The notes under the pieces were generated by a model, which did no database searches, was not told where the DNA came from, and saw only the letters and a program-made list of their open reading frames with translations. Shown here piece by piece: positions 24,204 through 34,230 of a DNA stretch of 64,000 bases. This stretch comes from Neobacillus piezotolerans. Lineage in GTDB: Bacteria > Bacillota > Bacilli > Bacillales > Cytobacillaceae. The stretch lies in contig NZ_QNQT01000002.1 in assembly GCF_003362805.1 (NCBI RefSeq), positions 186,001 through 250,000 on the forward strand. Direction: 5' to 3'. The first letter of the stretch is position 1. Each line of letters opens with the position of its first letter. The position numbers and the translations under genes were made by a program.

Positions 24204-27185
24204 ATGGTTGAAATCAACCTGAACCGCCGGCAATTTTTAAAACTGTCAGGCGCCACCGCGGCCACATTGGCCATCGTCGAGCTGGGATTTGATGAAAAAT
24301 CAGCTTATGCGAAATCGAAAGAACTTAAAATTGCCCAAGCAAAAGTAACGCCAACCATTTGCTGCTATTGCGGCGTAGGGTGCGGAATCCTTGTCCACAC
24401 AAAAGACAACACAGTTGTGTACACAGAAGGGGATCCCGACAACCCAATCAACGAAGGAAAGCTTTGCTCAAAAGGAACCACTTTAAGGCAGCTTTACACA
24501 TCCGAAAAGCGATTGACAAAACCGTTGTACCGCGCTCCGGGCAGCAGTACATGGGAGGAAAAAGACTGGGAATGGATGTATGACGCCATCACCAAGCGAC
24601 TCAAGGAAACGCGTGATGCTTCTTTTGTGGAAAAAGAAAATGGAATGATTGTCAATAAAACCGAGCGGATCGCCAGCATGGGCGGAGCCGCGCTTGATAA
24701 TGAAGAATGCTATTTGCTCGCTAAACTGATGAGAGGGCTTGGCGTCGTTTATCTCGAACACCAGGCACGAATATGACATAGTTCTACGGTTGCCGGTCTG
24801 GCACCTACATTTGGTCGTGGAGCAATGACTAACCATTGGAATGATCTGCAATATACCGATTGTGCCCTGATTATGGGTGCTAACCCTGCTGAAAACCATC
24901 CGATTTCATTCAGGTGGCTGACAAAGGCGAGGGAAAAAGGAGCGAAAATTGTTTCGGTTGACCCGCGCTACACAAGGTCTTCCGCTATGTCAGATGTTTA
25001 CGCACCGCTTCGTTCCGGTACAGACATCGCTTTTCTTGCAGGAATGATCAATTATGCAATCGATAACAATTTGATCCACAAGGAGTATGTTGCTAAATAT
25101 ACAAATGCTTCATTCATCCTTAAGGATAGCTATGAATTCAATGATGGCCTATTCTCTGGGTATGATGAAGCAAAGCGCATCTATGACAAAACAAAATGGG
25201 CATTCGAGACAGATGAAGAAGGGAAGCCGGTCAAAGACCTGACCCTTGAACATCCACGTTCTGTTTTCCAAATGATGAGAAAGCATTATTCCCGTTACAC
25301 AATTGATAAAATCGTTGAAACAACTGGGACTCCTAAGGAGGATTTCCTGAAGGTTTGTGAAGCATTCTGTTCTACCGGAAAAGTAGGCAAATCAGGCGTC
25401 ATCATGTATGCAATGGGCATTACCCAGCATACAGTCGGTTCCCAAAACGTCCGTGCGATGGCGATGCTGCAGCTCTTGCTCGGCAATGTCGGCGTTCCTG
25501 GAGGCGGCCTTGCAGCCATGCGGGGTGAATCAAACGTACAGGGTTCGACAGACTTCGCCCTTCTTTACGGAGACCTGCCTGGTTACGTGGGAGTGCCAAA
25601 AGCGACTGTCCCTGAACATGCGACTCTCGCTGGCTACAATGAAAAAGAAACACCTAAAACAGGCTACTGGAGCAACAAGCCTAAATTCATGGTCAGCATG
25701 CTGAAAGCCTGGTACGGCCCAAATGCGACCAAGGAAAATGAATTCTGCTATCAGTATCTGCCAAAAGGAAATAAAAACTATTCCCATATCAACCTATTCA
25801 ATGCCATGTATAACAAGGGAATCGATGGATTGTTCCTATTCGGGACCAACCCTGTTGTAGGGGGCCCTAATGCGGGCAAGGAGAAAGAATCGCTTGCCAA
25901 CCTGAAATGGCTTGTAGCAGTTGATTTGTGGGAAACAGAATCGTCTGCATTCTGGAAAAAGGAAGCTGGCGCCGATCCGAATAAAATTGCAACAGAAGTA
26001 TTCCTGCTCCCAGCATCGGCATCATTTGAAAAAGAAGGATCTGTATCGAACAGCTCCCGCTGGATGCAGTATCGCTGGAAAGCGATTGATTCAAGGGGAG
26101 AAGCAAAAGCGGACCTGGAAATCATCCATGAGTTTGCAACAAGAATCAAGGCGCTTTACAAAAATGAAAACTCACCGATTGCCCGTCCAATCAATGCTCT
26201 TTATTGGAACTTCGGCGAAGGAAGCCATCCGGATATAGACCTTGTCTGTAAGGAAATCAACGGTTATGATCTTACGACCGGCAAGCTTCTTCCTGGATTT
26301 GGCAAGTTGATGGACGATGGAACAACATCAAGCGGAAACTGGATTTATTCCGGCTTCTATCCTGAAGAAGGAAAGAACCGTGCGAAAAACCGTGATGCGA
26401 AAACAGGCGGCCCTAACTTCCTGAACTGGTCCTATGCGTGGCCGATGAATCGCCGTATCATTTATAACCGTGCTTCGGCCGATCCGCAAGGCGCTCCTTG
26501 GAGCAAAGATAAGGAAGTCATCCATTGGGATGCTCTCCAAAGCAAATGGGTCGGAAACGATGTACCTGACTTTGTAGTCGACAAGGCGCCATCTGACCCG
26601 GGCGGACAAAATCCGTACATCATGCTGAAGGATGGTGTGGCAGGAATTTTTGCCGGCCTGAATGAAGGTCCGTTCCCTGAACACTACGAGCCGTTTGAGA
26701 GCCCTATTTCCAATGTGTTCTCAAAGCAGAATTTAAACCCAGCTGTCCAAATCTTTGAAGGTGATTTCAACCTTAAGGGTGATAACAAGGATTTCCCAAT
26801 TGTTGCAACAACCTATCGGGTAAGCGAACATTGGCAGTCTGGATCCATGACAAGAAACCAGGAATGGCTGTCTGAGCTTGTAGGCCATATGTTTGTAGAA
26901 ATCAGTGAAGAACTGGCAAAAGAAAAGGGCATCAAGAATAAGGACAAAGTAATCGTTACCTCAGCCCGTGGAGAGGTTGAAGCCTACGCCATGGTGACGA
27001 AGCGTTTCAAGCCATATAAAATAAAAGGCAAAAAGGTCCATCAAATTGGCATGCCTTGGCATTTTGGTTACAAAGGGTACGCAACAGGGGATTCGGCAAA
27101 CCATTTGACACCGCACATCGGCGATGCGAATACAACCATCCCTGAGTACAAAGCATTCCTTTGCGACGTAAGGAGGAAGGGCTAA
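24204..27185 (+). CDS. fdnG: Formate dehydrogenase catalytic subunit, selenocysteine-containing (FdnG-type)
   Basis: This is a 993-residue molybdopterin oxidoreductase read through an in-frame TGA at 24774-24776 as Sec191. The segment before the TGA (LEHQARI) and the segment after (HSSTVAGLAPTFGRGAMTNH) align with the RVU-HGPTVA active site of E. coli FdnG. No other frame disruption is seen. The N-terminus has a twin-arginine signal (NRRQFLK), so the enzyme faces outside. C53, C56, C60 and C88 bind a [4Fe-4S] cluster. C-terminal molydopterin-binding sequence runs to GDANTTIPEY near the end. The enzyme oxidises formate to CO2 and passes electrons to the Fe-S and cytochrome b subunits downstream. 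Conventional gene calling splits it in two at 24776. Confidence 0.93.
24788..24805 (+). promoter_or_regulatory. Bacterial SECIS element of fdnG
   Basis: GGTTGCCGGTCTGGCACC folds as GG-(bulged U)-UGCC, loop GGUCU, GGCA-CC. It begins 11 nt after the TGA. E. coli fdhF has the same spacing, bulged U and GGUCU loop, the features recognised by SelB. It recodes UGA as selenocysteine. Confidence 0.88.
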
Positions 27186-28012
27186 TGCCGGAATACGTAA
27201 AATATGTTGATGTCACTAAATGTGATGGGTGCCGTGCCTGTATGGTGGCGTGCAAGAACTGGAATGACCTTCCCGCCGAGGAAACAAACTTCCTTGGAAG
27301 CGTTCAATCGCATCCAAAGGTAACAGCTGATACATGGAATGTCTTGCAATACATTGAGCATGAAAACTCGAAAGGCGATTTGGATTATCTTTTCCGCCAT
27401 TCCTCCTGTTTCCACTGCAAAGATGCGGCTTGTGAAAAAGTTTGCCCTGAGAATGCCATTTCCTACACCGAATTTGGGACAGTTGTCATTGACCAGGAGA
27501 AGTGTGTAGGCTGCGGATATTGTGTCCAGAACTGCCCGTTCGATGTTATTTCGTTAAAAACGTATATTGACAAAAACGGCAAGGAATATAAGAAATCTCA
27601 TAAATGCACAATGTGCACAGACAGGATTGAAGAAGGCCTCCAGCCAGCTTGTGTAACAACCTGCCACACAGGCGCAATGGAATTCGGCAACAAAGACGAA
27701 ATGATTAAAAAAGCGGAAAAGCGCGTGACTGAGATCAAGGAACGCTATCCAAACGCGATGGTCTATAACCCTCAAGGGGTTGGCGGAACACATACCGTTT
27801 ATGTGCTGGCAGAAAAGCCATCCGTTTACGGTCTGCCTGAAAACCCTAAAGTTCCGACTTCCGCTGTATTGTGGAAGGATTATGCGCAGCCAATTGGCAA
27901 AATGATGATTGGCGCGACAACGATGGCTGTCGTTGGCGCCTTTGTTACCAACAAGCTGTTCAACAAGGAAGGCAAAGAGCATGACGAAGATGGAGGTGGA
28001 GGCAATGAGTAA
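27185..28012 (+). CDS. Formate dehydrogenase iron-sulfur (beta) subunit
   Basis: This 275-residue electron-transfer subunit has four [4Fe-4S] motifs: CDGCRACMVAC, CFHCKDAACEKVCP, CVGCGYCVQNCP, and CTMCTDRIEEGLQPACVTTC. A C-terminal membrane helix at about 238-258 (MMIGATTMAVVGAFVTNKLF) holds it to the membrane, as in FdnH. It carries electrons from the selenoprotein to the cytochrome b subunit. Its ATG overlaps the fdnG stop by one base, and GGAGGAAGG is the ribosome site. Confidence 0.93.
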   Translation: MPEYVKYVDVTKCDGCRACMVACKNWNDLPAEETNFLGSVQSHPKVTADTWNVLQYIEHENSKGDLDYLFRHSSCFHCKDAACEKVCPENAISYTEFGTVVIDQEKCVGCGYCVQNCPFDVISLKTYIDKNGKEYKKSHKCTMCTDRIEEGLQPACVTTCHTGAMEFGNKDEMIKKAEKRVTEIKERYPNAMVYNPQGVGGTHTVYVLAEKPSVYGLPENPKVPTSAVLWKDYAQPIGKMMIGATTMAVVGAFVTNKLFNKEGKEHDEDGGGGNE

Positions 28013-28715
28013 GCCAATCAGGCCGGACATTAAAGTAAGGCGTTTTTCAAAAGCATTCGTTTGGGCTCATGCTGTAAATGCCATTTCCTTCTTCGCCCTG
28101 TACATTACAGCCCTTCCGATGTATACAGAGTTTTTCGACTGGCTTTATCCGGTTTTAGGCGGACCCGCCAACGCTCGCCTGCTTCACAGGATATTTGCGG
28201 TAACATTTGTTATGCCGACGTTCATCTGGCTCATCTTCGACCCTAAAGGCTTTATGGTATGGATGAAGGAGCTCGTCACCTGGAAAAAGAGGGACCTTCA
28301 ATTCTTCACGGAATTTGTAAAAGAACTATTCGGTTTCAAATTCAAGCATGTGAAGCAAACATTCTTTAACGCAGGTGAAAAAATCAACTCGATTATCCAG
28401 ATTGTAACGGCCATTCTGATTATCGGTTCTGGTTTCCCGATGTGGTTCCCGCACCTGTTTCCGAAGGCTGTCGTCCAATGGGGTTATTTTTTCCACAATG
28501 TGGGCTTTGGCCTTGCGATCGCGGTAGTTGTCGGCCACGTCTATCTGAGCGTGGTGCACAAGAATTCCCGCCCTGGCTATTCAGGCGTCGTGACCGGGAA
28601 GGTTCCTGCCTGGTGGGCAAAGGAGCACTACACCGAGTGGTATGAAGAAGAGGTTGAAAAAGGCAATTTCCCTGATCTTGATAAACTCAATAAAAAGAAA
28701 CACAAAGGCGCATAG
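28005..28715 (+). CDS. Formate dehydrogenase cytochrome b (gamma) subunit
   Basis: This 236-residue membrane protein has about four helices and histidines placed for two b haems: WAHAVNAISF, RLLHRIFAVT, YFFHNVGFGL and VVGHVYLSVVH. It passes electrons from the Fe-S subunit to menaquinone. ATG 28005 follows GGAGGTGGAGG and overlaps the beta subunit by eight bases, which argues against the longer frame beginning at 27909. An intergenic repeat directly abuts its 3' end. Confidence 0.92.
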   Translation: MSKPIRPDIKVRRFSKAFVWAHAVNAISFFALYITALPMYTEFFDWLYPVLGGPANARLLHRIFAVTFVMPTFIWLIFDPKGFMVWMKELVTWKKRDLQFFTEFVKELFGFKFKHVKQTFFNAGEKINSIIQIVTAILIIGSGFPMWFPHLFPKAVVQWGYFFHNVGFGLAIAVVVGHVYLSVVHKNSRPGYSGVVTGKVPAWWAKEHYTEWYEEEVEKGNFPDLDKLNKKKHKGA

Positions 28716-28881
28716 AAAAGCAGAAGCGCCCGTTTAGCGCCGTATGGACTGGAGGGCCCCGATGGAGATAAAGGAAACACGATAAGCGTGAGCGAATCGA
28801 TGTTGACTTATCGCAGCGAGGGGACTGAAGTACACTAGGCGCTGGGCGCTAGAGCTAGACAATAGAAAAGCGGAAGCGCCC
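28716..28881. repeat. Dispersed intergenic repeat, copy A, with partial second unit
   Basis: One full unit (28716-28861) starts AAAAGCAGAAGCGCCCGTTT and ends GGCGCTAGAGCTAGACA. A truncated second start, AAAAGCGGAAGCGCCC, follows at 28866-28881. The reverse complement of 58231-58378 is nearly identical over the full unit. It lies inside the fdh operon between the gamma subunit and fdhE. The remaining bases to 29046 hold no gene. Confidence 0.8.
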
Positions 28882-29046
28882 TTGGAAATCAGCTTGAAAA
28901 AAGACTAAAAGGGGAATGGCTGTCTATATGGACAGCCATTCCTGCTAAATGGAACCCTCACCGGAAAACGGGAATTATAATTCCGGTAATTACAAAAAGA
29001 AATAGTGCTGCTTTGCAGTATACTTTATGAAAAGAGGTGCAATGGG

Positions 29047-29856
29047 TTGAAAACATCCGTCGTCTCAAAAGATTATCAGAACTTGCAGAAGGAAATCATT
29101 GGGTTGCAAGAGAAATGGAAAGAAGGCCTTGGCAGCGAGGCGGTCACAATCAAAACGGATAAGACGGCAATGAGCGCCGGGGTGCCAGTGGCGGCACTTT
29201 CAATTTTTGATTTTGATATTCCACTATTTTTACAGTGGATAGAGGAAATTAAAGGGTTGTTGGTGAAGAATAATGATAAGATGGAAGAGAAGCTCGTTTT
29301 TTTAAACAACATAATGGACGAAAATACGGCGCAGCGCTGGATTGATGAAGCGCTTGCGTTTAACCATATTTATTTTCACAGATTCGCCGAGGAGCATGGT
29401 GTGGAAGAATGGATTCCTTACTTCCTTGCGGAAACAGCGCTCCGCCCATATTTGCGGCTGGCAGCAGAAAAAGCCCAGCCAGAAATCGTTTCTGGAAATC
29501 ATGGGGCCGGCTGCCCGGTTTGCGGTGAACCAGCCAGGCTGGCGCAGCTTGAAGGGGAAGGAAAGAAGGAATTGTGTTGCCCGCGTTGCCTTGCCCACTG
29601 GAATGATAAACGGGTTAGCTGCTCCCATTGCGGGAACGAGGATCATGAAACCATGAAGTATCTAACCGTGGAAGGTGATGCCGCTTCCCAAATCCAGGTT
29701 TGCGAAAAGTGCCGCGGCTATATAAAAATTGTCGATACAAGGCAGTTTATCAATAAGCCATCCGCGGCCATGCTTGATTTGACTACACTTCATCTTGATT
29801 TCGTCGCCCAGGAAAACGGCTACCTTCCAGGCGGGAGCGGGGAAACGGAAAACTAA
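29047..29856 (+). CDS. fdhE: Formate dehydrogenase accessory protein FdhE
   Basis: This 269-residue cytoplasmic maturation factor for exported formate dehydrogenase has a helical N-terminal half and a C-terminal rubredoxin-like metal domain. That domain contains CPVCGEPARL, CCPRCLAHW, CSHCGNEDHETMKYL and CEKCRGYIKIVD. Four CxxC pairs are the family signature. The likely start is TTG 29047, seven bases after GAGGTG; an ATG just before it is out of frame. Its presence fits an enzyme secreted by the Tat system. Confidence 0.92.
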   Translation: MKTSVVSKDYQNLQKEIIGLQEKWKEGLGSEAVTIKTDKTAMSAGVPVAALSIFDFDIPLFLQWIEEIKGLLVKNNDKMEEKLVFLNNIMDENTAQRWIDEALAFNHIYFHRFAEEHGVEEWIPYFLAETALRPYLRLAAEKAQPEIVSGNHGAGCPVCGEPARLAQLEGEGKKELCCPRCLAHWNDKRVSCSHCGNEDHETMKYLTVEGDAASQIQVCEKCRGYIKIVDTRQFINKPSAAMLDLTTLHLDFVAQENGYLPGGSGETEN

Positions 29857-29895
29857 GGGGCCCGGGAAATACCGGTCCGGGAAGAAGGGGTTTCA

Positions 29896-30501
29896 ATGAA
29901 AGCGGCGGCAATTCTACTATCCGGCGGAAAATCAAGCAGGATGGGAACAAATAAGGCCCTTTTGAAAATTAACGAGAAAACGAATATTGAGAGAATACGA
30001 GATGAACTCCTCAAACTATTTGATGAAGTAATCCTTGTGACAAATGAACCAGAGGAGTACGATTTCCTTAATTTGAAAACAGTGGCGGATGAATATCCGG
30101 GGAAAGGGCCTTTGGCTGGCATCCATGCCGGCTTGAAGGCCTCCAGCTTTGACGCCAATCTCGTAGTCGCGTGCGACATGCCGTTTGTTTCCGCGGAACT
30201 CGCCGAGAATATGGTAAAGAATCTTGGCCATCATGATGCTGTCGTTCCTGTTATTGGGGGGAGGCAGCATCCGCTTTTTGCCGTTTATCAAAAAAGCATC
30301 ACGGAAGCGGTCGAGGCCTGCATACAAAAGGACAGCCTCCGCCTGAAACATTTGTTTGAAACTCTTGATGTCCTCTTTTTAACGGAGCAAGATTTGGAAA
30401 CCTATTCACATGGCTCGCTTGAACGGATATTTTTTAATATGAATAAGCCGGAGGAATACGAACTGGCCGTCCTGCAGGCGAATGAAGAAGCATCGAGATA
30501 A
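29896..30501 (+). CDS. mobA: Molybdenum cofactor guanylyltransferase MobA
   Basis: MobA adds GMP to molybdopterin to make MGD, the form used by formate dehydrogenase. This 201-residue nucleotidyltransferase shows the LSGGKSSRMGTNKALL motif at residues 8-23, then DEYPGKGPLAGIHAGL and VVACDMPFVS. It has an RBS (GAAGAAGGGG) and follows fdhE by 39 bp, so it belongs to the same operon. Confidence 0.93.
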   Translation: MKAAAILLSGGKSSRMGTNKALLKINEKTNIERIRDELLKLFDEVILVTNEPEEYDFLNLKTVADEYPGKGPLAGIHAGLKASSFDANLVVACDMPFVSAELAENMVKNLGHHDAVVPVIGGRQHPLFAVYQKSITEAVEACIQKDSLRLKHLFETLDVLFLTEQDLETYSHGSLERIFFNMNKPEEYELAVLQANEEASR

Positions 30502-30531
30502 GAGTTTCGATTGAAAGAGAGGGTTAGGGAC

Positions 30532-31764
30532 ATGCAATTTTTCAAAGTCAAAACAGTTGAGGAAACTTTCACGCTGATCGATAAACATGTAAAGAAAATC
30601 GGCGTAACCGAAAAAAGGCCGCTGGAATCCGCGCTTGGCTGTATCATTGCCGAGGATATAACCGCACGGGAAGATGTTCCAGGGTTTGACCGGTCAACAG
30701 TTGACGGTTATGCCGTGAGGGCCGAGGATACATTTGGTTCATCGGAATCGATGCCAGGTTTTCTGACTGTTGCCGGAGAGGTAAGGATGGGTGAGGCAGC
30801 CAGCTTCCCGGTCGGCTTTGGAGAAGCGGTCTACGTCCCTACGGGGGGAATGCTTCCCCCCGGCGCCAATAGCGTTATCATGATCGAGCATTGCGAAGAG
30901 ATCGCGGGACTTCTCAATACATACAAGCAGGTGGCTCCCGGGGAGAACGTCATCCGGGCGGGAGAAGATATCCGGGAAGGAGAACTCCTTCTAAGTGAAG
31001 GGACCAGGCTTAGGCCGCAGGAGATTGGGGCCCTTGCCTCCCTTGGGATAACACATGTGAGAGTATACCGAAGTCTGAAGGCGGGATATTTATCCTCGGG
31101 GGATGAAATTGTCCCCTTCGATACGCCTGAATTAAAAATAGGGCAAATCCGTGATATAAATTATTTAACAATCGCGGGCCTTGCAAAGGATTGGGGAATT
31201 GACGTCATCTATGGAGGAATCGTGCCGGATGATTATGAGGAGTTCAGGTTAAAGGCGTTTGAACTATACAATCAGGTAGACTGCCTAATCCTTTCAGGCG
31301 GAAGTTCTGTTGGCGCAAAGGACTATACAACCGAAGTCATCCAGTCGCTTGGCGATCCGGGGGTATATGTTCACGGGATATCCGTAAAACCGGGCAAGCC
31401 GACGATCCTTGCGATGGCGGGGGAAAAACCCGTGATTGGGCTTCCGGGGCATCCGGCGTCCGCCATGATTATATTCCGCCTTTTCGGCGAACGGATACTA
31501 AAGAACCTGCAAGGGGAAAATCCCGAGCACCGGCCAGACCGGATTTTCGCCAGGATTACCAAAAATATTCCCTCCGCGCCAGGCCGGTCCGATTATATCA
31601 GGGTCAGGCTATATGAAAAAGATGGCGAATGGTGGGCAGATCCGATAATAGGAAAGTCGGGTTTGATTACGACACTTGTGAAAAGCGGCGGGATTGTAGA
31701 GATAATATCTGAAAAAGAAGGCATCGCCCAGGGCGAGTACGTCCCGGTCATCGCAACAAGGTAG
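30532..31764 (+). CDS. moeA: Molybdopterin molybdenumtransferase MoeA (first copy)
   Basis: This 410-residue protein inserts molybdate (or tungstate) into adenylylated molybdopterin. MoeA domains are in order, with PGFDRSTVDGYAVRA near 50, the PTGGMLPPGAN loop near 102-112, LILSGGSSVGAKDYT near 257, and GLPGHPASAMI near 304. ATG 30532 is preferred, with AGAGAGGG upstream; the ORF opened earlier with a weak TTG. A second moeA-type gene follows directly. Confidence 0.92.
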   Translation: MQFFKVKTVEETFTLIDKHVKKIGVTEKRPLESALGCIIAEDITAREDVPGFDRSTVDGYAVRAEDTFGSSESMPGFLTVAGEVRMGEAASFPVGFGEAVYVPTGGMLPPGANSVIMIEHCEEIAGLLNTYKQVAPGENVIRAGEDIREGELLLSEGTRLRPQEIGALASLGITHVRVYRSLKAGYLSSGDEIVPFDTPELKIGQIRDINYLTIAGLAKDWGIDVIYGGIVPDDYEEFRLKAFELYNQVDCLILSGGSSVGAKDYTTEVIQSLGDPGVYVHGISVKPGKPTILAMAGEKPVIGLPGHPASAMIIFRLFGERILKNLQGENPEHRPDRIFARITKNIPSAPGRSDYIRVRLYEKDGEWWADPIIGKSGLITTLVKSGGIVEIISEKEGIAQGEYVPVIATR

Positions 31765-31776
31765 GGGGAACGGCAT

Positions 31777-33696
31777 ATGGACCAGAAACGGTATAAACGA
31801 AAAATATATCTCGAGGATAAGCCAAGGCCGAAAGCGCGGGAAGAATTGCTTGCCGCGTTTGGACTGCCGCCGCGGAAGGAATGGGTCAAAGTGGAGGATG
31901 CCCTCGGCAGGATAACAGCCGAGCCGGTATTCGCGTCGACGTCCATGCCCCATTACCATGCTTCCGCGATGGATGGGATCGCTGTAAACGCGGCGGATAC
32001 GTATAGCGCGCATGAGCAGAATCCGCTAAGGCTCGCATATGGCGAACAATTTGTTTATGTCGATACTGGCAATGCGATTCCGGCCCAGTATAACGCAGTC
32101 ATTATGATTGAAAATGTCAATGTGATCGACGACCAGACAATTGAAATCATTGAACCTGCGACACCGTGGCAGCATATCCGCCCGATTGGCGAGGACATCG
32201 TCCAGGAAGAAATGATTTTTCCCCAGGGACACAAGCTGCGCCCGGCCGATTTGGGTTCCCTGCTCGCCGCCAGAATTACTAACCTTGAAGTCGTAAATAA
32301 ACCCGTCGTTTCCATCATCCCGACAGGCAATGAGCTGATCGAGGTAACGGATGAGCCTGTGCCAGGAAAAATCATTGAGTTCAACGGTACGGTATTCGCC
32401 AATTTTGTCAAAGAGTGGGGCGGAAATCCCCGTTTGTCGGGTATTGTAAAAGATGAGCCTGAAAAGATAAAGGAAGCGCTTCTTCTCGCTGCCGAAACAT
32501 CGGATATTATTGTCATCAATGCCGGCTCTTCAGCCGGGTCAAAGGATTTTACCGTCCACATTATTGGGGAAATCGGTACAGTCTTCACCCATGGTGTCGC
32601 GGCGAGGCCAGGCAAGCCCGTCATCCTAGGCAAGATAAACGAAAAACCCGTAGTCGGTGTTCCGGGATATCCGGTTTCCGCCTATTTGGCGCTTGAATGG
32701 TTTGTGAGGCCATTGATTTGCAAATATCTGCAAATCCCCGAGCCGAAGCGGCAGACAATCCAGGTCAAGCTTGGAAGGAGAATTGTCTCCACGATGGGGC
32801 AGGAAGACTTCATCAGGATCAACATCGGTTATGTGAACGGAGAATATGTAGCCAATCCACTCACAAGGGCGGCGGGGGTGACGATGTCCTATGTCCGGGC
32901 AGACGGCCTCCTCATCGTTCCGGCGGATGTGCTGGGATACGAACAAGGGGAAACCGCTGAAGCCGAACTTCTGAAACCATTGGAAGAAGTAACAAACAGT
33001 ATCGTATTCAGCGGCAGCCATGATTTGACAATTGACCTTTTGTCTTCCCAAATAAAACAGAAGCGGTATGACATGAAAATCATCTCATCCCATGTCGGCA
33101 GCATGGCCGGGCTGATGGCCATCCGAAAAGGAGAGGCCCATGTCGCGGGAATCCATTTGCTCGATCCGGAGACAGGGGAATATAATCTTACGTATGTGAA
33201 AAAACTGCTTGATGACATGGACATTGTCCTTTTCCCATTCCTAAAAAGAAAACAAGGCTGGTTCGTACCGGAAGGAAACCCGTTTGAGATCCAGTCGGTC
33301 GCTGATATAGCCGCAAAGAACGCCCATTTCGTAAACCGCCAAAGGGGAGCGGGAACACGGATCCTTTTTGACCTACTGCTAAAAGAAGCCGGCCTGGCAC
33401 CAGATTCCATCACGGGCTACAGCAGGGAAATGTTCTCGCATCTCAGCGTCGCCGCGGAAGTGAAAGAAAATGCTGGGGCGGTCGGTCTGGGTATTTTTCC
33501 GGCGGCAAGGGCGATGGGCCTTTCCTTTATACCAGTCGCGGATGAAGAATACGACTTGGTCATGACGAAGGAATTTTTCGAGAGTGAAAAAGGCCGGTTG
33601 CTCGTTTCCGTGATTCAATCGGAAGAATTCAGGGAAAGCGTTGAGAAAATAGGGGGCTATAAAGTTGTCGCAGACGCGGCCCCGAAGATAGGGTAA
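31777..33696 (+). CDS. moeA: MoeA-type protein fused to a periplasmic-binding-protein-like domain
   Basis: This 639-residue fusion has a MoeA region at residues 1-410 (STSMPHYHASAMDGIAV, AGSSAGSKDFT, GVPGYPVSAYLALEW). It is followed by a PBP-like domain at 420-635 (VFSGSHDLTIDLLSSQIK, HVAGIHLLDPETGEYN, QRGAGTRILFDLLLKEAG) of the type seen in ModE-linked and tungstate/molybdate proteins. The fusion probably binds an oxyanion or helps choose between metals. No signal peptide is present, so the domain acts in the cytoplasm. The RBS TAGGGGGAACGG precedes ATG 31777, 12 bp after the first moeA. Confidence 0.9.
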   Translation: MDQKRYKRKIYLEDKPRPKAREELLAAFGLPPRKEWVKVEDALGRITAEPVFASTSMPHYHASAMDGIAVNAADTYSAHEQNPLRLAYGEQFVYVDTGNAIPAQYNAVIMIENVNVIDDQTIEIIEPATPWQHIRPIGEDIVQEEMIFPQGHKLRPADLGSLLAARITNLEVVNKPVVSIIPTGNELIEVTDEPVPGKIIEFNGTVFANFVKEWGGNPRLSGIVKDEPEKIKEALLLAAETSDIIVINAGSSAGSKDFTVHIIGEIGTVFTHGVAARPGKPVILGKINEKPVVGVPGYPVSAYLALEWFVRPLICKYLQIPEPKRQTIQVKLGRRIVSTMGQEDFIRINIGYVNGEYVANPLTRAAGVTMSYVRADGLLIVPADVLGYEQGETAEAELLKPLEEVTNSIVFSGSHDLTIDLLSSQIKQKRYDMKIISSHVGSMAGLMAIRKGEAHVAGIHLLDPETGEYNLTYVKKLLDDMDIVLFPFLKRKQGWFVPEGNPFEIQSVADIAAKNAHFVNRQRGAGTRILFDLLLKEAGLAPDSITGYSREMFSHLSVAAEVKENAGAVGLGIFPAARAMGLSFIPVADEEYDLVMTKEFFESEKGRLLVSVIQSEEFRESVEKIGGYKVVADAAPKIG

Positions 33697-33768
33697 GACA
33701 GAAGGGTTCATTTTAAAAACCATGGGAGGCGCTTTGGGCGCTTCCGCATTTCAATGGAGGCGGGATGC

Positions 33769-34230
33769 ATGTTTGAAATCTCTAAAGAACCGATTGAAAT
33801 CCAGGCTGTGATTGATAAGGTCGTCCAGCGGGAAGCCGGAGCAATCACTACATTCATTGGAACAGTCCGGGAGCTGACCCATGGCAAAAAAACGCTCTAC
33901 CTCATTTATGAAGCGTATGAAGCGATGGCCGTGAAAAAACTTGAGCAAATCGGCCAGGAAATCGAGGAACGCTGGCCGGGCGCCAAAGTGGCCATCAGCC
34001 ATCGGGTCGGCAGGCTGGACATTACCGATATCGCGGTGGTCATTGCTGTTTCGACCCCGCACCGCGCCGATGCTTATGAAGCAAACCGTTATGCAATTGA
34101 GCGGATCAAGGAAATCGTCCCTATCTGGAAAAAGGAGCATTGGGAGGACGGCGAAGAGTGGGTAGGCAACCAGCTGGAAACAGTAGCCTACCCGACAGGC
34201 AAGCCCGAGGAAGGTGATTTGAATGAATAA
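33769..34230 (+). CDS. moaE: Molybdopterin synthase large subunit MoaE
   Basis: MoaE converts precursor Z (cPMP) to molybdopterin with sulfur from MoaD. This 153-residue protein shows GAITTFIGTVRELTHGKK, SHRVGRLDITDIAVVIAVST, HRADAYEANRYAIERIKEI and PIWKKEHWEDGEEWVGN with the catalytic lysines. ATG 33769 lies eight bases after GGAGG; an upstream ATG at 33754 overlaps that site. It overlaps moaD by eight bases. Confidence 0.93.
   Translation: MFEISKEPIEIQAVIDKVVQREAGAITTFIGTVRELTHGKKTLYLIYEAYEAMAVKKLEQIGQEIEERWPGAKVAISHRVGRLDITDIAVVIAVSTPHRADAYEANRYAIERIKEIVPIWKKEHWEDGEEWVGNQLETVAYPTGKPEEGDLNE

Noticed and set aside
24204-24776. Formate dehydrogenase gene as a pseudogene broken by a stop codon
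   Set aside because: The TGA is at the Sec position, a SECIS hairpin follows, and the frame continues with full homology, so it is recoding rather than damage.
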